Positions 15,755 to 23,394 of a stretch of DNA of 32,289 bases are shown here, piece by piece. The stretch spans positions 1-32,289 of the forward strand of contig JAHDWC010000022.1 in NCBI GenBank assembly GCA_023382575.1, in the 5' to 3' direction. Position 1 is the first letter of the stretch; every line of letters starts with the position of its first letter. This DNA comes from Anaerolineales bacterium. Its GTDB lineage: Bacteria > Chloroflexota > Anaerolineae > Anaerolineales > Villigracilaceae. The notes under the pieces were generated by a model, which saw only the letters and a program-made list of their open reading frames with translations, was not told where the DNA came from and made no database searches. The translations under genes were made by a program, and so were the position numbers.

Positions 15755-16780
15755 ATGTATATCTGCGTACTAACAAGCACTCCGGATGAGAACGATATTC
15801 CGTACGATCCATCACCGTACATGAAGGGATATCGCTGGAAGCAGCATCATGTGGAGCCCACCAATGTTGAAAAGCAGATCAAGGCTCTAATGGATGAAGG
15901 TGTGGATGCCTTCGTCAATTTATGTGACGGCACTCCCGATGATGCGCTGTCTGGTATCGCCTTGGTTAAAGCACTTGAAAAATATAATGCCGCCTTCACT
16001 GGCGCGGATTCAAAATTCTTCGACCCCACTCGCGATGAAATGAAGAACGCTGCCAAACGGGTCAACGTTCCCACCCCCAGTTGGATCTTCGTCAATCGTG
16101 CCGAAGATGCGGAGAAGGTCGCCAAACGCCTCAAGTTTCCCATGCTGGTCAAGCCGCCGCATGGATACGCCAGCGTCGGTATCCGTCGTAATTCACGCGT
16201 TGAGAACATCGAACAACTCCGCGAACAATTACAGCTAGAGATCAATGAGTTCGGACGTGCACTGGTCGAAGAGTTCATCGAAGGACGCGAGTTCACCTGT
16301 CTCATCGCGGAGAATACCGAAAATCCCGATAAGCCTTTCACCTATACCCCGGTGGAATTCATCTTCCCTGATGGTGAATCTTTCAAGCATTACGACATGA
16401 AATGGGTTGACTACGAGAGAATGTCGGTTGCCGTAGTGTCTGACCCGCGCATCAACAAAGTGCTGCGTGAACAAACTATTCGTGTCTTCAAGGAATTGGG
16501 CGGAAACGGCTATGCCCGCTGTGATTATCGCATGGATGCCGATGGCACCATTCACATGCTCGAGATCAACCCCAACTGCGGTATCTTCTATCCCCCACAC
16601 GAACCTGGCTCCGCCGATTTCTCACTGCTCAACGACCCGACTACCAATCATTCCAAGTTCATGAAGTTGATCATCCGCAACGCGCAATTTCGCCAGACGC
16701 GCATCGCTGCCGAACGTATCATCAAACGCCAACAGCGCAAACGCGAACGCGTGCCGGTCGAACAGATGGCTTACACCTAA
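15755..16780 (+). CDS. ATP-grasp enzyme, D-alanine-D-alanine-ligase-like, substrate unknown
   Basis: I start this 341-residue protein at the ATG at 15755, which follows AAGGAAA (15744-15750). A TTG 45 bases earlier is in frame but has no ribosome binding site. The fold is that of carboxylate-amine/thiol ligases: an N-terminal preATP-grasp domain (about 1-95), and an ATP-binding lysine and loop in LVKPPHGYASVG (131-142). EEFIEGREF (172-180), YARCDYRM (253-260) and the metal-binding HMLEINPNCG (267-276) complete the site. The E-x-N-x-N motif is intact, so it should be active. True Ddl enzymes are usually in cell-wall contexts and have different substrate loops; this one stands alone. The C-terminus is strongly basic (about 313-333). 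A role in peptide or modified amino acid synthesis is possible but unproven. Confidence 0.88.
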   Translation: MYICVLTSTPDENDIPYDPSPYMKGYRWKQHHVEPTNVEKQIKALMDEGVDAFVNLCDGTPDDALSGIALVKALEKYNAAFTGADSKFFDPTRDEMKNAAKRVNVPTPSWIFVNRAEDAEKVAKRLKFPMLVKPPHGYASVGIRRNSRVENIEQLREQLQLEINEFGRALVEEFIEGREFTCLIAENTENPDKPFTYTPVEFIFPDGESFKHYDMKWVDYERMSVAVVSDPRINKVLREQTIRVFKELGGNGYARCDYRMDADGTIHMLEINPNCGIFYPPHEPGSADFSLLNDPTTNHSKFMKLIIRNAQFRQTRIAAERIIKRQQRKRERVPVEQMAYT

Positions 16781-16782
16781 CG

Positions 16783-16815
16783 AAAACGGGACACAGAAAT
16801 GTGTCCCGTTTTTTT
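16783..16815. terminator. bidirectional terminator between the ATP-grasp and galK genes
   Basis: A perfect 13-bp stem (16783-16795 with 16800-16812) is closed by a GAAA tetraloop and followed by T bases on the plus strand. Four A bases begin the stem, giving a T run on the minus strand. The distal end touches the galK stop codon (16814-16816). Confidence 0.9.
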
Positions 16816-17956
16816 ATCCCTGAACGATGCTTGCTCCCTCACTGGCTTTGCAAACATACACACTCGCCTCCAACCCAGAACTTTGCTTGTAAGCCATCGA
16901 GACAGCTTGAGTAAACGCTTCAGCCTCTTCCTCATTGACCAGTGCCACTGCACAACCGCCAAAACCTGCTCCGGTCATGCGAGCGCCATAACAACTGGAT
17001 TGCTCTCGCGCGCATGCGACCATGATATTGAGCGCATCATTGGTCACTTCGAAATCATCGCGCAGACTATCATGACTGGCGTTGAACAGTTCTCCCAGCC
17101 GTTTGATATTCCCATTTCTCATCGCTTGAATCGCTTCCAGTACCCGTGCATTTTCCGTCACGATATGACGCGCACGTTGGAACGCCACTTCATTTAAATC
17201 ACTTTGCGGATTCCATTTTCCAAGGTCTTCCACATTGACATCCCGCAGCGCCCTCACCCCAAACCAGCGCGCCGCTTCCTCACATTGACTTCGCCGCTCG
17301 TTGTACGCGGAATCGACCAGTCCGCGCCGGGTGGATGTATCGAGAATGACGATGGAAATCCCTTTTGGCAGGGGAGCATGTTGAATTTCGAGCGAGCGGC
17401 AATCCAGGAACAAAGCATGACCTTCTTTGCAAGCCGCGCTTGCCATTTGATCCATGATGCCGCAATTGACGCCCACCCAATCGTTCTCCGCTTTTTGGGC
17501 GATCTTTGCCATGTTAACCGCATCCCATTCAATATTGGAAATGGCAGCGAAGGCACGTGCTACGGCCAACTCTACGGCAGCGGATGAGGACAGCCCGGCT
17601 CCACGCGGGACATCGCCGGTCATGACCGCGTCGAATCCGCGCAGTGAGTAGCCACTCTTCATCAATTGATAGGCAATCCCTTTGGGATATTCGATCCAGT
17701 CCGACTCACGGGTGAGGGAAGTTAGCAGAAAACCCGCTTCAACTTTCAGGTCCAGAGAAAAGATGCGCACTTGTTCATCATCACGCGGACTTAATGCCAT
17801 CCAAACGCTGTGATCGATAGCCATGGGCAGGACAAATCCATCGTTGTAGTCGGTGTGTTCGCCGATCAAATTTACTCGCCCCGGTGCGCGGACGATTAAA
17901 TTCGGTTTGGCGTTAAAATAGGTTTCAAATGATTGGATGAGTGAGGCGGTGTTCAT
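16814..17956 (-). CDS. galK: galactokinase
   Basis: This GHMP kinase phosphorylates galactose to galactose 1-phosphate at the entry of the Leloir pathway. Starting at the ATG at 17956 gives 380 residues, close to the family norm. The frame is open to 18097 but that extension covers the divergent gene. The galactokinase signature APGRVNLIGEHTDYNDG is at 24-40, the GHMP ATP loop RGAGLSSSAA at 118-127, the catalytic Asp in CGIMDQM at about D169, and the third motif MTGAGFGG at 327-334. It converges on the ATP-grasp gene and is divergent from the Vps62-like gene with 26 bases between starts. galT and galE are not in the window. A TATAAA box lies seven bases before the ATG, with no Shine-Dalgarno. 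Confidence 0.96.
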   Translation of the reverse strand: MNTASLIQSFETYFNAKPNLIVRAPGRVNLIGEHTDYNDGFVLPMAIDHSVWMALSPRDDEQVRIFSLDLKVEAGFLLTSLTRESDWIEYPKGIAYQLMKSGYSLRGFDAVMTGDVPRGAGLSSSAAVELAVARAFAAISNIEWDAVNMAKIAQKAENDWVGVNCGIMDQMASAACKEGHALFLDCRSLEIQHAPLPKGISIVILDTSTRRGLVDSAYNERRSQCEEAARWFGVRALRDVNVEDLGKWNPQSDLNEVAFQRARHIVTENARVLEAIQAMRNGNIKRLGELFNASHDSLRDDFEVTNDALNIMVACAREQSSCYGARMTGAGFGGCAVALVNEEEAEAFTQAVSMAYKQSSGLEASVYVCKASEGASIVQG

Positions 17957-17963
17957 AATCGCG

Positions 17964-17969
17964 TTTATA
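17964..17969 (-). promoter_or_regulatory. -10-like box of galK, predicted leaderless
   Basis: TATAAA on the minus strand ends seven bases before the galK ATG. The -35 region falls inside the first codons of the divergent gene and is not convincing, so this is weaker than the YifB promoter. Confidence 0.4.
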
Positions 17970-17982
17970 CCACAGAGGCTGC

Positions 17983-19539
17983 ATGGACGACCTGAAATTG
18001 CTCGAACGATTTGAACCTGTGATGCGTTTTGCCAAAAGTGAACGTTTTTTTCCGATGGCAGTGGAGCCATATCTGGAACGTTGTCTTTTATTTCCAAGTG
18101 GACCTGCCGGGGCGGCGGAGTTGTTTACTCACCTGAATGAGCGCTTGATCGAAATGCTTGGGCGTTTGAAATCTCACGAATATTTTTTGCGTTTCGTCAA
18201 CAAACCCTTGTTCGATTTTGATGTGTGGGTTTGGTGGGGTGTGCTTTCGGGAATCGCCCTGGGGGTTGGGTGGCTTACATTTGGTTTGGTTGGCGTGGAA
18301 GTTGCGATGGTCATCGCTATTCTGGCGGCATTGACCATCTTCATGGTGGCGTCACCGATTCGGTTGCGCATCATCCCTGCGCTGTTGGCTGTTTTTATTT
18401 TTCTGGGGCTTGGGTTTGCACCGATCTGGCTTTTCATGAACCCAATGCCATATGTCAACATTGCCGTGGAATATCTTGTCCTGTTGCCGATCTACATATT
18501 GCTTCTGTTCATATGGCTGATGAACGTGATGCGATGGATCATCGAGCGTATTTTGCCTGAAGGTCCTGGCTTGGTGATGGACATGCTTTCGCAGGCTACA
18601 GAAAAGATCGCGCGTGAGGCGTATTATCAATACGCTGAGATTTTGAAAACGCATCATCAGGCAGTATATTATGGACGGGTCTTACGGGAGGAAGATAAAG
18701 CTGGGAATCAATGGACGGTACTGCAATATCATTTCTTTTATGCATTCAATGACTGGCGCCTTGCCGCGAATGGATTTAATCATCATGAAGGCGACTGGGA
18801 AATGGTGGCGGTTTATCTAAAGAATGATGAGCCGTATGCGGTGTTATTGTCTCAACATGGCGCGGGGAACATGGAGAGCTGGGAAAAGGTCATTAAGGCG
18901 CAGGATAAGGATGGAAATGAAACGACACATCCCGTTATTTATGCCGCGTTGGGATCGCATGCGAATTACAGTCGCCCGGAGGTCATCCGCTCGCCGGGGA
19001 TGTACAAACCGGGCAGACTTCAACGCTTCCTCTTCTGGTTCGACGGTTTGACTCATTACCTGTTCCTTTTGTTTAATCCGAACCAGAAAGCGCGTCAGAT
19101 CGCCATGGATGAGATCCGCGAGCGCCCGATTCATTTATTGGAAGAAGATGCCTTCAACGAGATGAAGGATGAATTGGATCGTTATGTAGTACGGCTCCCG
19201 ATGGAGATCGCCACCGGAGATGGTTTACGCATCGGCTTTCAGGGAAGGAACTCTGAAGAACCCATCGAACATTCGGAAGATTTTTTGAAGCGCATTATGA
19301 CCGGACGGCGGACGACGCAATTGCCCAATCGTGAGTGGCAACGTGTGCTATTGAATTCCGAGCCGGGTTGGGTACAATATAAGGGATTGTGGGGTGTAAA
19401 GAGCATGTTGAGCGAAGAATCGGGTCCGCCCGGACCGAAATGGGATCGACTGATGAAGAAGCAGACGGATGTCAGCCCACGCGTCCGATGGAATCAACCA
19501 TTGGATTGGCTGTCGGAATTGGAAAAACATACACATTAA
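17983..19539 (+). CDS. membrane-anchored Vps62/DUF946-like protein
   Basis: This 518-residue protein has an N-terminal soluble part (about 1-75) and four membrane helices (about 82-101, 103-122, 129-150 and 160-182). A large cytosolic or external C-terminal domain follows. That domain carries motifs I associate with the Vps62/DUF946 family: QYHFFYAFNDWR (248-259), NHHEGDWEM (266-274), LLSQHG (288-293) and HPVIYAALGSHANYS (316-330). The family is named from a yeast sorting protein and has no settled biochemical role. The conserved His, Glu and Asp residues in HHEGDWE and GSHANY look like a possible metal or catalytic site; this is inference. An AGAGG-like site precedes the ATG. The next gene starts 20 bases after the stop, so the two probably work together. 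Confidence 0.85.
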   Translation: MDDLKLLERFEPVMRFAKSERFFPMAVEPYLERCLLFPSGPAGAAELFTHLNERLIEMLGRLKSHEYFLRFVNKPLFDFDVWVWWGVLSGIALGVGWLTFGLVGVEVAMVIAILAALTIFMVASPIRLRIIPALLAVFIFLGLGFAPIWLFMNPMPYVNIAVEYLVLLPIYILLLFIWLMNVMRWIIERILPEGPGLVMDMLSQATEKIAREAYYQYAEILKTHHQAVYYGRVLREEDKAGNQWTVLQYHFFYAFNDWRLAANGFNHHEGDWEMVAVYLKNDEPYAVLLSQHGAGNMESWEKVIKAQDKDGNETTHPVIYAALGSHANYSRPEVIRSPGMYKPGRLQRFLFWFDGLTHYLFLLFNPNQKARQIAMDEIRERPIHLLEEDAFNEMKDELDRYVVRLPMEIATGDGLRIGFQGRNSEEPIEHSEDFLKRIMTGRRTTQLPNREWQRVLLNSEPGWVQYKGLWGVKSMLSEESGPPGPKWDRLMKKQTDVSPRVRWNQPLDWLSELEKHTH

Positions 19540-19559
19540 CGAATTACAAGGAGAAAGCT

Positions 19560-20468
19560 ATGTCGTTTTCACAAGCGCTTGAGGTCGTCATTGGATTGAT
19601 TTTTGTCTATTATGTCCTGGGTTCCATCGTCTCGTTGATCACACAGTGGATCTATGAAGCGTTCGAGACGCGCGGCAGGTCGCTGGAGCGGCATCTGATG
19701 CGCATCGTTGGGGATAAGCAGGTCGGAGATTTCGTCAAACTTCCGCAGATCCAATCTCTGCGCCCGATCCGCTACAAGAATCTTTTGAGCGTGTTCACGT
19801 CTGCTACAGAGCCGAAGAAAGTCGAGAAGATACCGGTTGCTACCTTGGTCGATTCGTATTTTGACTTCGTCGGTTTGACCGCTACCAAAGAGGTCAATGC
19901 CGATGGATTGAAGAATCTGATCAGTGTCCTGCCGGAAGCGGAAGCCAAGCAGGCGATCATCAAATGGATCGATCAGGGTGTCACCGATATCGAAGAATTG
20001 CGCAAGCGCACAACATCGTATTTTACGGGTGTCATCGAACAGGCGTCAGCGACATTTAAATCGAACGCTCGTAGTTTTGTGATCATCCTTTCCATTTTGT
20101 TGACGATTCTACTGGGCACTGACAGCATCGAACTGGCACGCACCTTGTGGACAAACGCCGGGGTACGTGCGTTGGCAGTTGCACAAGCTGAGATGGCTGT
20201 TCAGCAGGAAGGTGCGGATGCGAATATCGATGACCTCATTCAACAATTGACCGACTTGAACATTGTCCGCATTGGCTGGTGGCAGATGGATACCCCCGAT
20301 GGCAACTGGTTCTGGTTCATTGTCTTGAAGATTCTGGGGTTGAGCCTTACGGTCGCCGCTGTTTCACAAGGTTCTTCGTTCTGGTATGACTTTTTGAAGA
20401 AGCTGGTTTCATCATCGAAAGGTGGCGGTGGGAGCAGCGGGGGCGATACTGGCGAAGCCAAAGGTTAA
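19560..20468 (+). CDS. unrecognised membrane protein, probable partner of the Vps62-like protein
   Basis: The start is taken at the ATG at 19560, right after AAGGAGAAAGCT, giving 302 residues. The frame is open to 19389, but that part overlaps the previous gene. Membrane helices lie at about 8-29, 171-188 and 249-269. Between the first two is a long charged helical region (about 36-165, with SLERHLMRIVGDKQVGDFV and later AQAEMAVQQEG after the second helix). The tail is low-complexity Gly/Ser (286-297). I do not recognise a family or a catalytic motif. The tight spacing behind the Vps62-like gene and the shared terminator suggest a two-gene unit acting at the membrane. Confidence 0.82.
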   Translation: MSFSQALEVVIGLIFVYYVLGSIVSLITQWIYEAFETRGRSLERHLMRIVGDKQVGDFVKLPQIQSLRPIRYKNLLSVFTSATEPKKVEKIPVATLVDSYFDFVGLTATKEVNADGLKNLISVLPEAEAKQAIIKWIDQGVTDIEELRKRTTSYFTGVIEQASATFKSNARSFVIILSILLTILLGTDSIELARTLWTNAGVRALAVAQAEMAVQQEGADANIDDLIQQLTDLNIVRIGWWQMDTPDGNWFWFIVLKILGLSLTVAAVSQGSSFWYDFLKKLVSSSKGGGGSSGGDTGEAKG

Positions 20469-20470
20469 AG

Positions 20471-20504
20471 AAAAACTCCGAGGTATACACCTCGGAGTTT
20501 TTTT
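20471..20504. terminator. bidirectional terminator between convergent genes
   Basis: A perfect 13-bp stem (20471-20483 with 20490-20502) has core CTCCGAGG and a 6-base loop. It begins with five A bases and ends in seven T bases, so it can act on both strands. It serves the membrane protein gene on the plus strand and the methyltransferase gene on the minus strand. Confidence 0.92.
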
Positions 20505-21390
20505 ATCGCGACCATCTGGCATAGACCGCTTGCGAAAGCAGGCGGTTCGCGCTTGTTTCGCGTGTCACCAATTCGCCGCTATCGAGCGCGCCTTTATATT
20601 TTTTCATCATCTCATCCACAGCTTGAGCGACATGGATCGCCGAAGCGCGTACCGCATAGACGGTAACGATCACAAAAAGGGGATTATCACTCAAACATTT
20701 GCGGCATTCTTCCAAGAGATTTGGCAGAGATTTGTACACTTCCCAGACCTCACCCTTGGGTCCACGCCCAAATTTGGGTGGATCAAGGATGATGCCATCG
20801 TATTTCACGCCACGCTTCGCTTCACGCTGAACATATTTCAACGCATCTTCCACGATCCAGCGGATGGGACGGTCACTGAGCTTGGATAACTCCTGATTTT
20901 CACGCGCCCAGCCTACAGATTTTTTGGAAGCATCCACATGAGTCACCGATGCGCCTGCTGCTGCTGCGGCAAGAGTGGCAAGACCGGTGTAGCCAAAGAG
21001 ATTCAAAGCATTCGGCTTGGTCCCAGCTTTCTGGATGGAATCAGCCATAAAGTCCCAGTGGGCGGCGACCTCGGGAAACACGCCAAGATGACGTCCAGGT
21101 GTGGTCATCGCCCAGAATTTTAAGTCACGATAGTTCATGACCCATTTCTCTTCGACCTTTTTCTTTAATTCCCAGTGACCGCCGCTTTCTTCGCCGGTAG
21201 GTTGGAACACAGCGTGGGCATTTTGCCACTCGGAAGGGGATAGGGCGCGGCTCCACATGGCTTGTGATTCGGGGCGCGCGAAGATGTATTTGCCGAAGCG
21301 TTCGAGTTTAAGTCCGTCGCCAGAGTCGAGAAGTTCGTAGTCCTGCCAGTTTTTGGCTTCGAGCAGGGTAAAGGTGGGGGAATTGGTCAT
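20503..21390 (-). CDS. class I SAM-dependent methyltransferase, RlmI/RlmK-like
   Basis: This 295-residue enzyme has SAM-binding motif I LNLFGYTG at 129-136, the acidic end of strand two in THVDAS (150-155), and motif IV LDPPKFG at 202-208. These are the marks of the Methyltrans_SAM group that methylates rRNA bases (RlmI and RlmK relatives). The N-terminal part (about 1-95) is short and lacks an obvious full PUA domain, so the exact rRNA target cannot be named. The gene is divergent from the dcw operon and shares its 146-bp upstream region. An AAAGG site lies upstream of the ATG at 21390. Confidence 0.88.
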   Translation of the reverse strand: MTNSPTFTLLEAKNWQDYELLDSGDGLKLERFGKYIFARPESQAMWSRALSPSEWQNAHAVFQPTGEESGGHWELKKKVEEKWVMNYRDLKFWAMTTPGRHLGVFPEVAAHWDFMADSIQKAGTKPNALNLFGYTGLATLAAAAAGASVTHVDASKKSVGWARENQELSKLSDRPIRWIVEDALKYVQREAKRGVKYDGIILDPPKFGRGPKGEVWEVYKSLPNLLEECRKCLSDNPLFVIVTVYAVRASAIHVAQAVDEMMKKYKGALDSGELVTRETSANRLLSQAVYARWSR

Positions 21391-21430
21391 TCAGCAATGC
21401 CTTTGAAATGGGAAAAAAGTACCACTCCAC

Positions 21431-21458
21431 TTGATTTTTGACCGTAAAACGGTATAAT
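21431..21458 (+). promoter_or_regulatory. main promoter of the dcw cluster
   Basis: TTGATT (21431-21436), a 16-bp spacer and a perfect TATAAT (21453-21458) lie upstream of mraZ. The spacer holds a perfect palindrome ACCGT-AAA-ACGGT (21441-21453), which may be an additional operator. Confidence 0.8.
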
Positions 21459-21460
21459 GA

Positions 21461-21490
21461 GTGGTAGAAAGTGGTAAGAAGTGGTAAGGA
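21461..21490 (+). promoter_or_regulatory. three 10-bp MraZ-box repeats
   Basis: GTGGTAGAAA, GTGGTAAGAA and GTGGTAAGGA follow one another with exact 10-bp phasing, starting two bases after the -10. MraZ proteins of other bacteria bind several direct GTGG-containing repeats with one helical turn between them, next to the mraZ promoter. Autorepression of the whole cluster is therefore likely. Confidence 0.85.
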
Positions 21491-21508
21491 CGCCGGGTGT
21501 TCCGGCGT
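21490..21508 (+). other. leader hairpin upstream of mraZ
   Basis: A perfect 7-bp stem ACGCCGG (21490-21496) and CCGGCGT (21502-21508) encloses a 5-base loop, right after the MraZ boxes. It is not followed by a T run, so it is not a terminator. It would lie near the 5' end of the mRNA and may stabilise it. Confidence 0.5.
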
Positions 21509-21536
21509 TCACGCTATTAAAGGATAAGTAGCACAA

Positions 21537-21992
21537 ATGTTCTTAGGTCAATTCCAGCACAACCTCGATGATAAGGGTCGCCTGATGATTCCGGCGCGCT
21601 TCCGTGAGTTGCTGGAAGGAGGCGCCTACATCACTCAGGGTTTCGACAAATGCCTCATGGTGATGACCGAGGCGTATTTCAAACAGGTCTATGAGCGCAT
21701 CGAAGCCATGAACCTCGCCGACCCGACCGCCCGTCTCCTACGCCGTTTGATCCTATCCAATGCTTATCCCATCGAAGTGGATAAGGTGGGGCGCATCCTC
21801 GTTCCGCAGAACCTGCGCGCTTTTCTGGAAATCGCCAGCGGCGAGCTGATAGTGGCGGGGCAGGGCGAATATTTCGAAGTGTGGACTCCTGCAACCTGGG
21901 GCGAGCAGATGGCTTTATTGCAAGATGTTGAAGCCAACAACGCGCGCTTCTCCACACTTGACCTGTCGAAGACAAATTCCGCGTCGTCGTAA
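21537..21992 (+). CDS. mraZ: transcriptional regulator MraZ
   Basis: This 151-residue protein has two SpoVT-AbrB-like MraZ repeats. The first has DDKGRLMIPARFR at 11-23 and the second VDKVGRILVPQNLR at 81-94, each with the usual D-x-x-GR-x-x-x-P pattern. MraZ forms ring-shaped oligomers that bind repeats in its own promoter and adjust expression of division and wall genes. AAAGGA precedes the ATG at 21537, about 12 bases away. It is the first gene of the cluster and lies behind three matching DNA boxes. rsmH starts eight bases after the stop. Confidence 0.97.
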   Translation: MFLGQFQHNLDDKGRLMIPARFRELLEGGAYITQGFDKCLMVMTEAYFKQVYERIEAMNLADPTARLLRRLILSNAYPIEVDKVGRILVPQNLRAFLEIASGELIVAGQGEYFEVWTPATWGEQMALLQDVEANNARFSTLDLSKTNSASS

Positions 21993-22000
21993 CGGTTGTT

Positions 22001-22918
22001 ATGACCGCGCATAAACCTGTACTTTACCAAGAGATTATACACGCTCTGCAACCCCGCAACGGCGGACGGTATGTGGATGGAACCCTAGGCGCGGGCGGAC
22101 ACGCTCGCGGCATCCTGGAGGCTTGCGCGCCCGATGGGCAACTGTTGGGTCTCGATGTAGACCCGCAGGCGCTGGCGCTTGCTCGTGAGACCTTGGCTCC
22201 TTACGAGGGACGCATTCATCTCGCGCAAGCCTCCCATATCACTCTCAGTGAGCAGCTTGCCTCATTGAAGTGGGAATCCATCGATGGGCTCGTGCTTGAC
22301 CTGGGCGCTTCGTCCATGCAGTTCGATAATCCTGAGCGCGGCTTCTCGTTCATGCAGGATGGTCCGCTGGACATGCGCTTTGGTCCGCACCTGATGATGA
22401 GTGCGGCAGACATCATCAACACTTACGAGGAGCGCGAACTGGCCGACATCATCTTCAAGTACGGCGAAGATCGGGATGCTCGCAGAATCGCACGCGCTAT
22501 CATCCAAGCCCGACCGCTTCATACGACAGGTGAGTTGGTCGCTGTCATCGAGAAAGCGAGTCCACGCCGAGGTGACAAGACCCACCCCGCCACGCAGACC
22601 TTTCAGGCGCTGCGAATCGTCGTCAACGAGGAGTTGGCCGCAGTGGAGATCACACTTCCTCAAGCTGTGGCAGCCCTCAAGTCTGGTGGACGATGCGCGG
22701 TGATCTCCTTCCACTCGTTGGAAGACCGCATCGTCAAAGAATATTTTCGAGAGCAGAGCAAGGATCTCATTAATCCGCCTTACGAAAAGATTTATGAAGT
22801 GGAACGTAAGGCTGTCGTCAAGTTAGTTAATAAGAAGCCGATCCTGCCAGGCGAGGAAGAGCTACGTGATAACCCTCGTTCGCGCAGTGCCAAGCTTAGA
22901 GTCATTGAGAAACTATGA
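22001..22918 (+). CDS. rsmH: 16S rRNA (cytosine-1402-N4)-methyltransferase RsmH
   Basis: This 305-residue protein is of typical length for the enzyme (formerly MraW) that adds the N4 methyl group to C1402 of 16S rRNA in the ribosomal P site. The SAM-binding motif DGTLGAGGHARGIL lies at 26-39, LDLGASSMQFD at 99-109, RGFSF at 113-117, PLDMR at 122-126, NEEL at 209-212, SFHSLEDR at 236-243 and the C-terminal NPRSRSAKLR at 291-300. It stands in its standard place after mraZ. Its stop overlaps the start of the next gene (ATGA). Confidence 0.97.
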   Translation: MTAHKPVLYQEIIHALQPRNGGRYVDGTLGAGGHARGILEACAPDGQLLGLDVDPQALALARETLAPYEGRIHLAQASHITLSEQLASLKWESIDGLVLDLGASSMQFDNPERGFSFMQDGPLDMRFGPHLMMSAADIINTYEERELADIIFKYGEDRDARRIARAIIQARPLHTTGELVAVIEKASPRRGDKTHPATQTFQALRIVVNEELAAVEITLPQAVAALKSGGRCAVISFHSLEDRIVKEYFREQSKDLINPPYEKIYEVERKAVVKLVNKKPILPGEEELRDNPRSRSAKLRVIEKL

Positions 22919-23394
22919 ACATTCCGAATGTCAACCTTCCCAGAGTAGATCACCTGATTCATGCGTATCGGGTGGCTCCATGGCGTGCCCAACGTCAGTG
23001 GTTGGGGAGTGCTTTGCTAATGGTGGTTGTGTTTGCGATGGTCGCTGCGTTGTATTTGAACGTGACATCGCGTACAGCCATTGCCGGGCGTGACATTCAG
23101 GAGTTGACCGATGCGATTGCATCGAGCCAACAGGTGAGCAGTGATTTGCAAACCCAGCTTGCTGGTTTGACTTCGGCCGCTTCCATGAAAGACCGCGCTC
23201 GTGAGTTGGGCTTCCGCCCGATGGAGCCGGATGAAGTGGAATATCTGGTCGTGCCGGGATATGTTGCGCCTCAGCCGATTAATCTCTCGTCTTCGGCGCT
23301 TCCGCAATTGAGCGCGTTGACCATTCCCCCCGAATACAACCAGTCGCTGTTGGATTGGCTGGATGAGAACTTCTCATCGCGAGGTATCCAGTGA
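22915..23394 (+). CDS. ftsL: FtsL-like division protein
   Basis: This 159-residue bitopic protein has a short basic cytoplasmic N-terminus (about 1-28) and one membrane helix (about 29-48). A coiled-coil-like segment follows (about 55-90), then MKDRARELGFRPMEPDEVEYLVVPG (91-115), the pattern typical of FtsL/DivIC-type proteins. The Pro/Ser-rich C-terminus to 159 is longer than in many FtsL proteins. FtsL joins FtsB/DivIC and FtsQ/DivIB to activate the FtsW-FtsI wall synthase. Position between rsmH and ftsI is the standard ftsL site. It overlaps rsmH by four bases and ftsI by four bases (GTGA), which suggests translational coupling. The call rests on position and topology more than on sequence. 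Confidence 0.85.
   Translation: MNIPNVNLPRVDHLIHAYRVAPWRAQRQWLGSALLMVVVFAMVAALYLNVTSRTAIAGRDIQELTDAIASSQQVSSDLQTQLAGLTSAASMKDRARELGFRPMEPDEVEYLVVPGYVAPQPINLSSSALPQLSALTIPPEYNQSLLDWLDENFSSRGIQ

Noticed and set aside
17957-18097. Extended N-terminus of galactokinase
   Set aside because: The extra 47 residues overlap the divergent gene and are not galactokinase-like; the ATG at 17956 gives the normal length.
21490-21508. Terminator between the dcw promoter and mraZ
   Set aside because: The hairpin has no T run after it and lies inside the leader of an operon that should be expressed.
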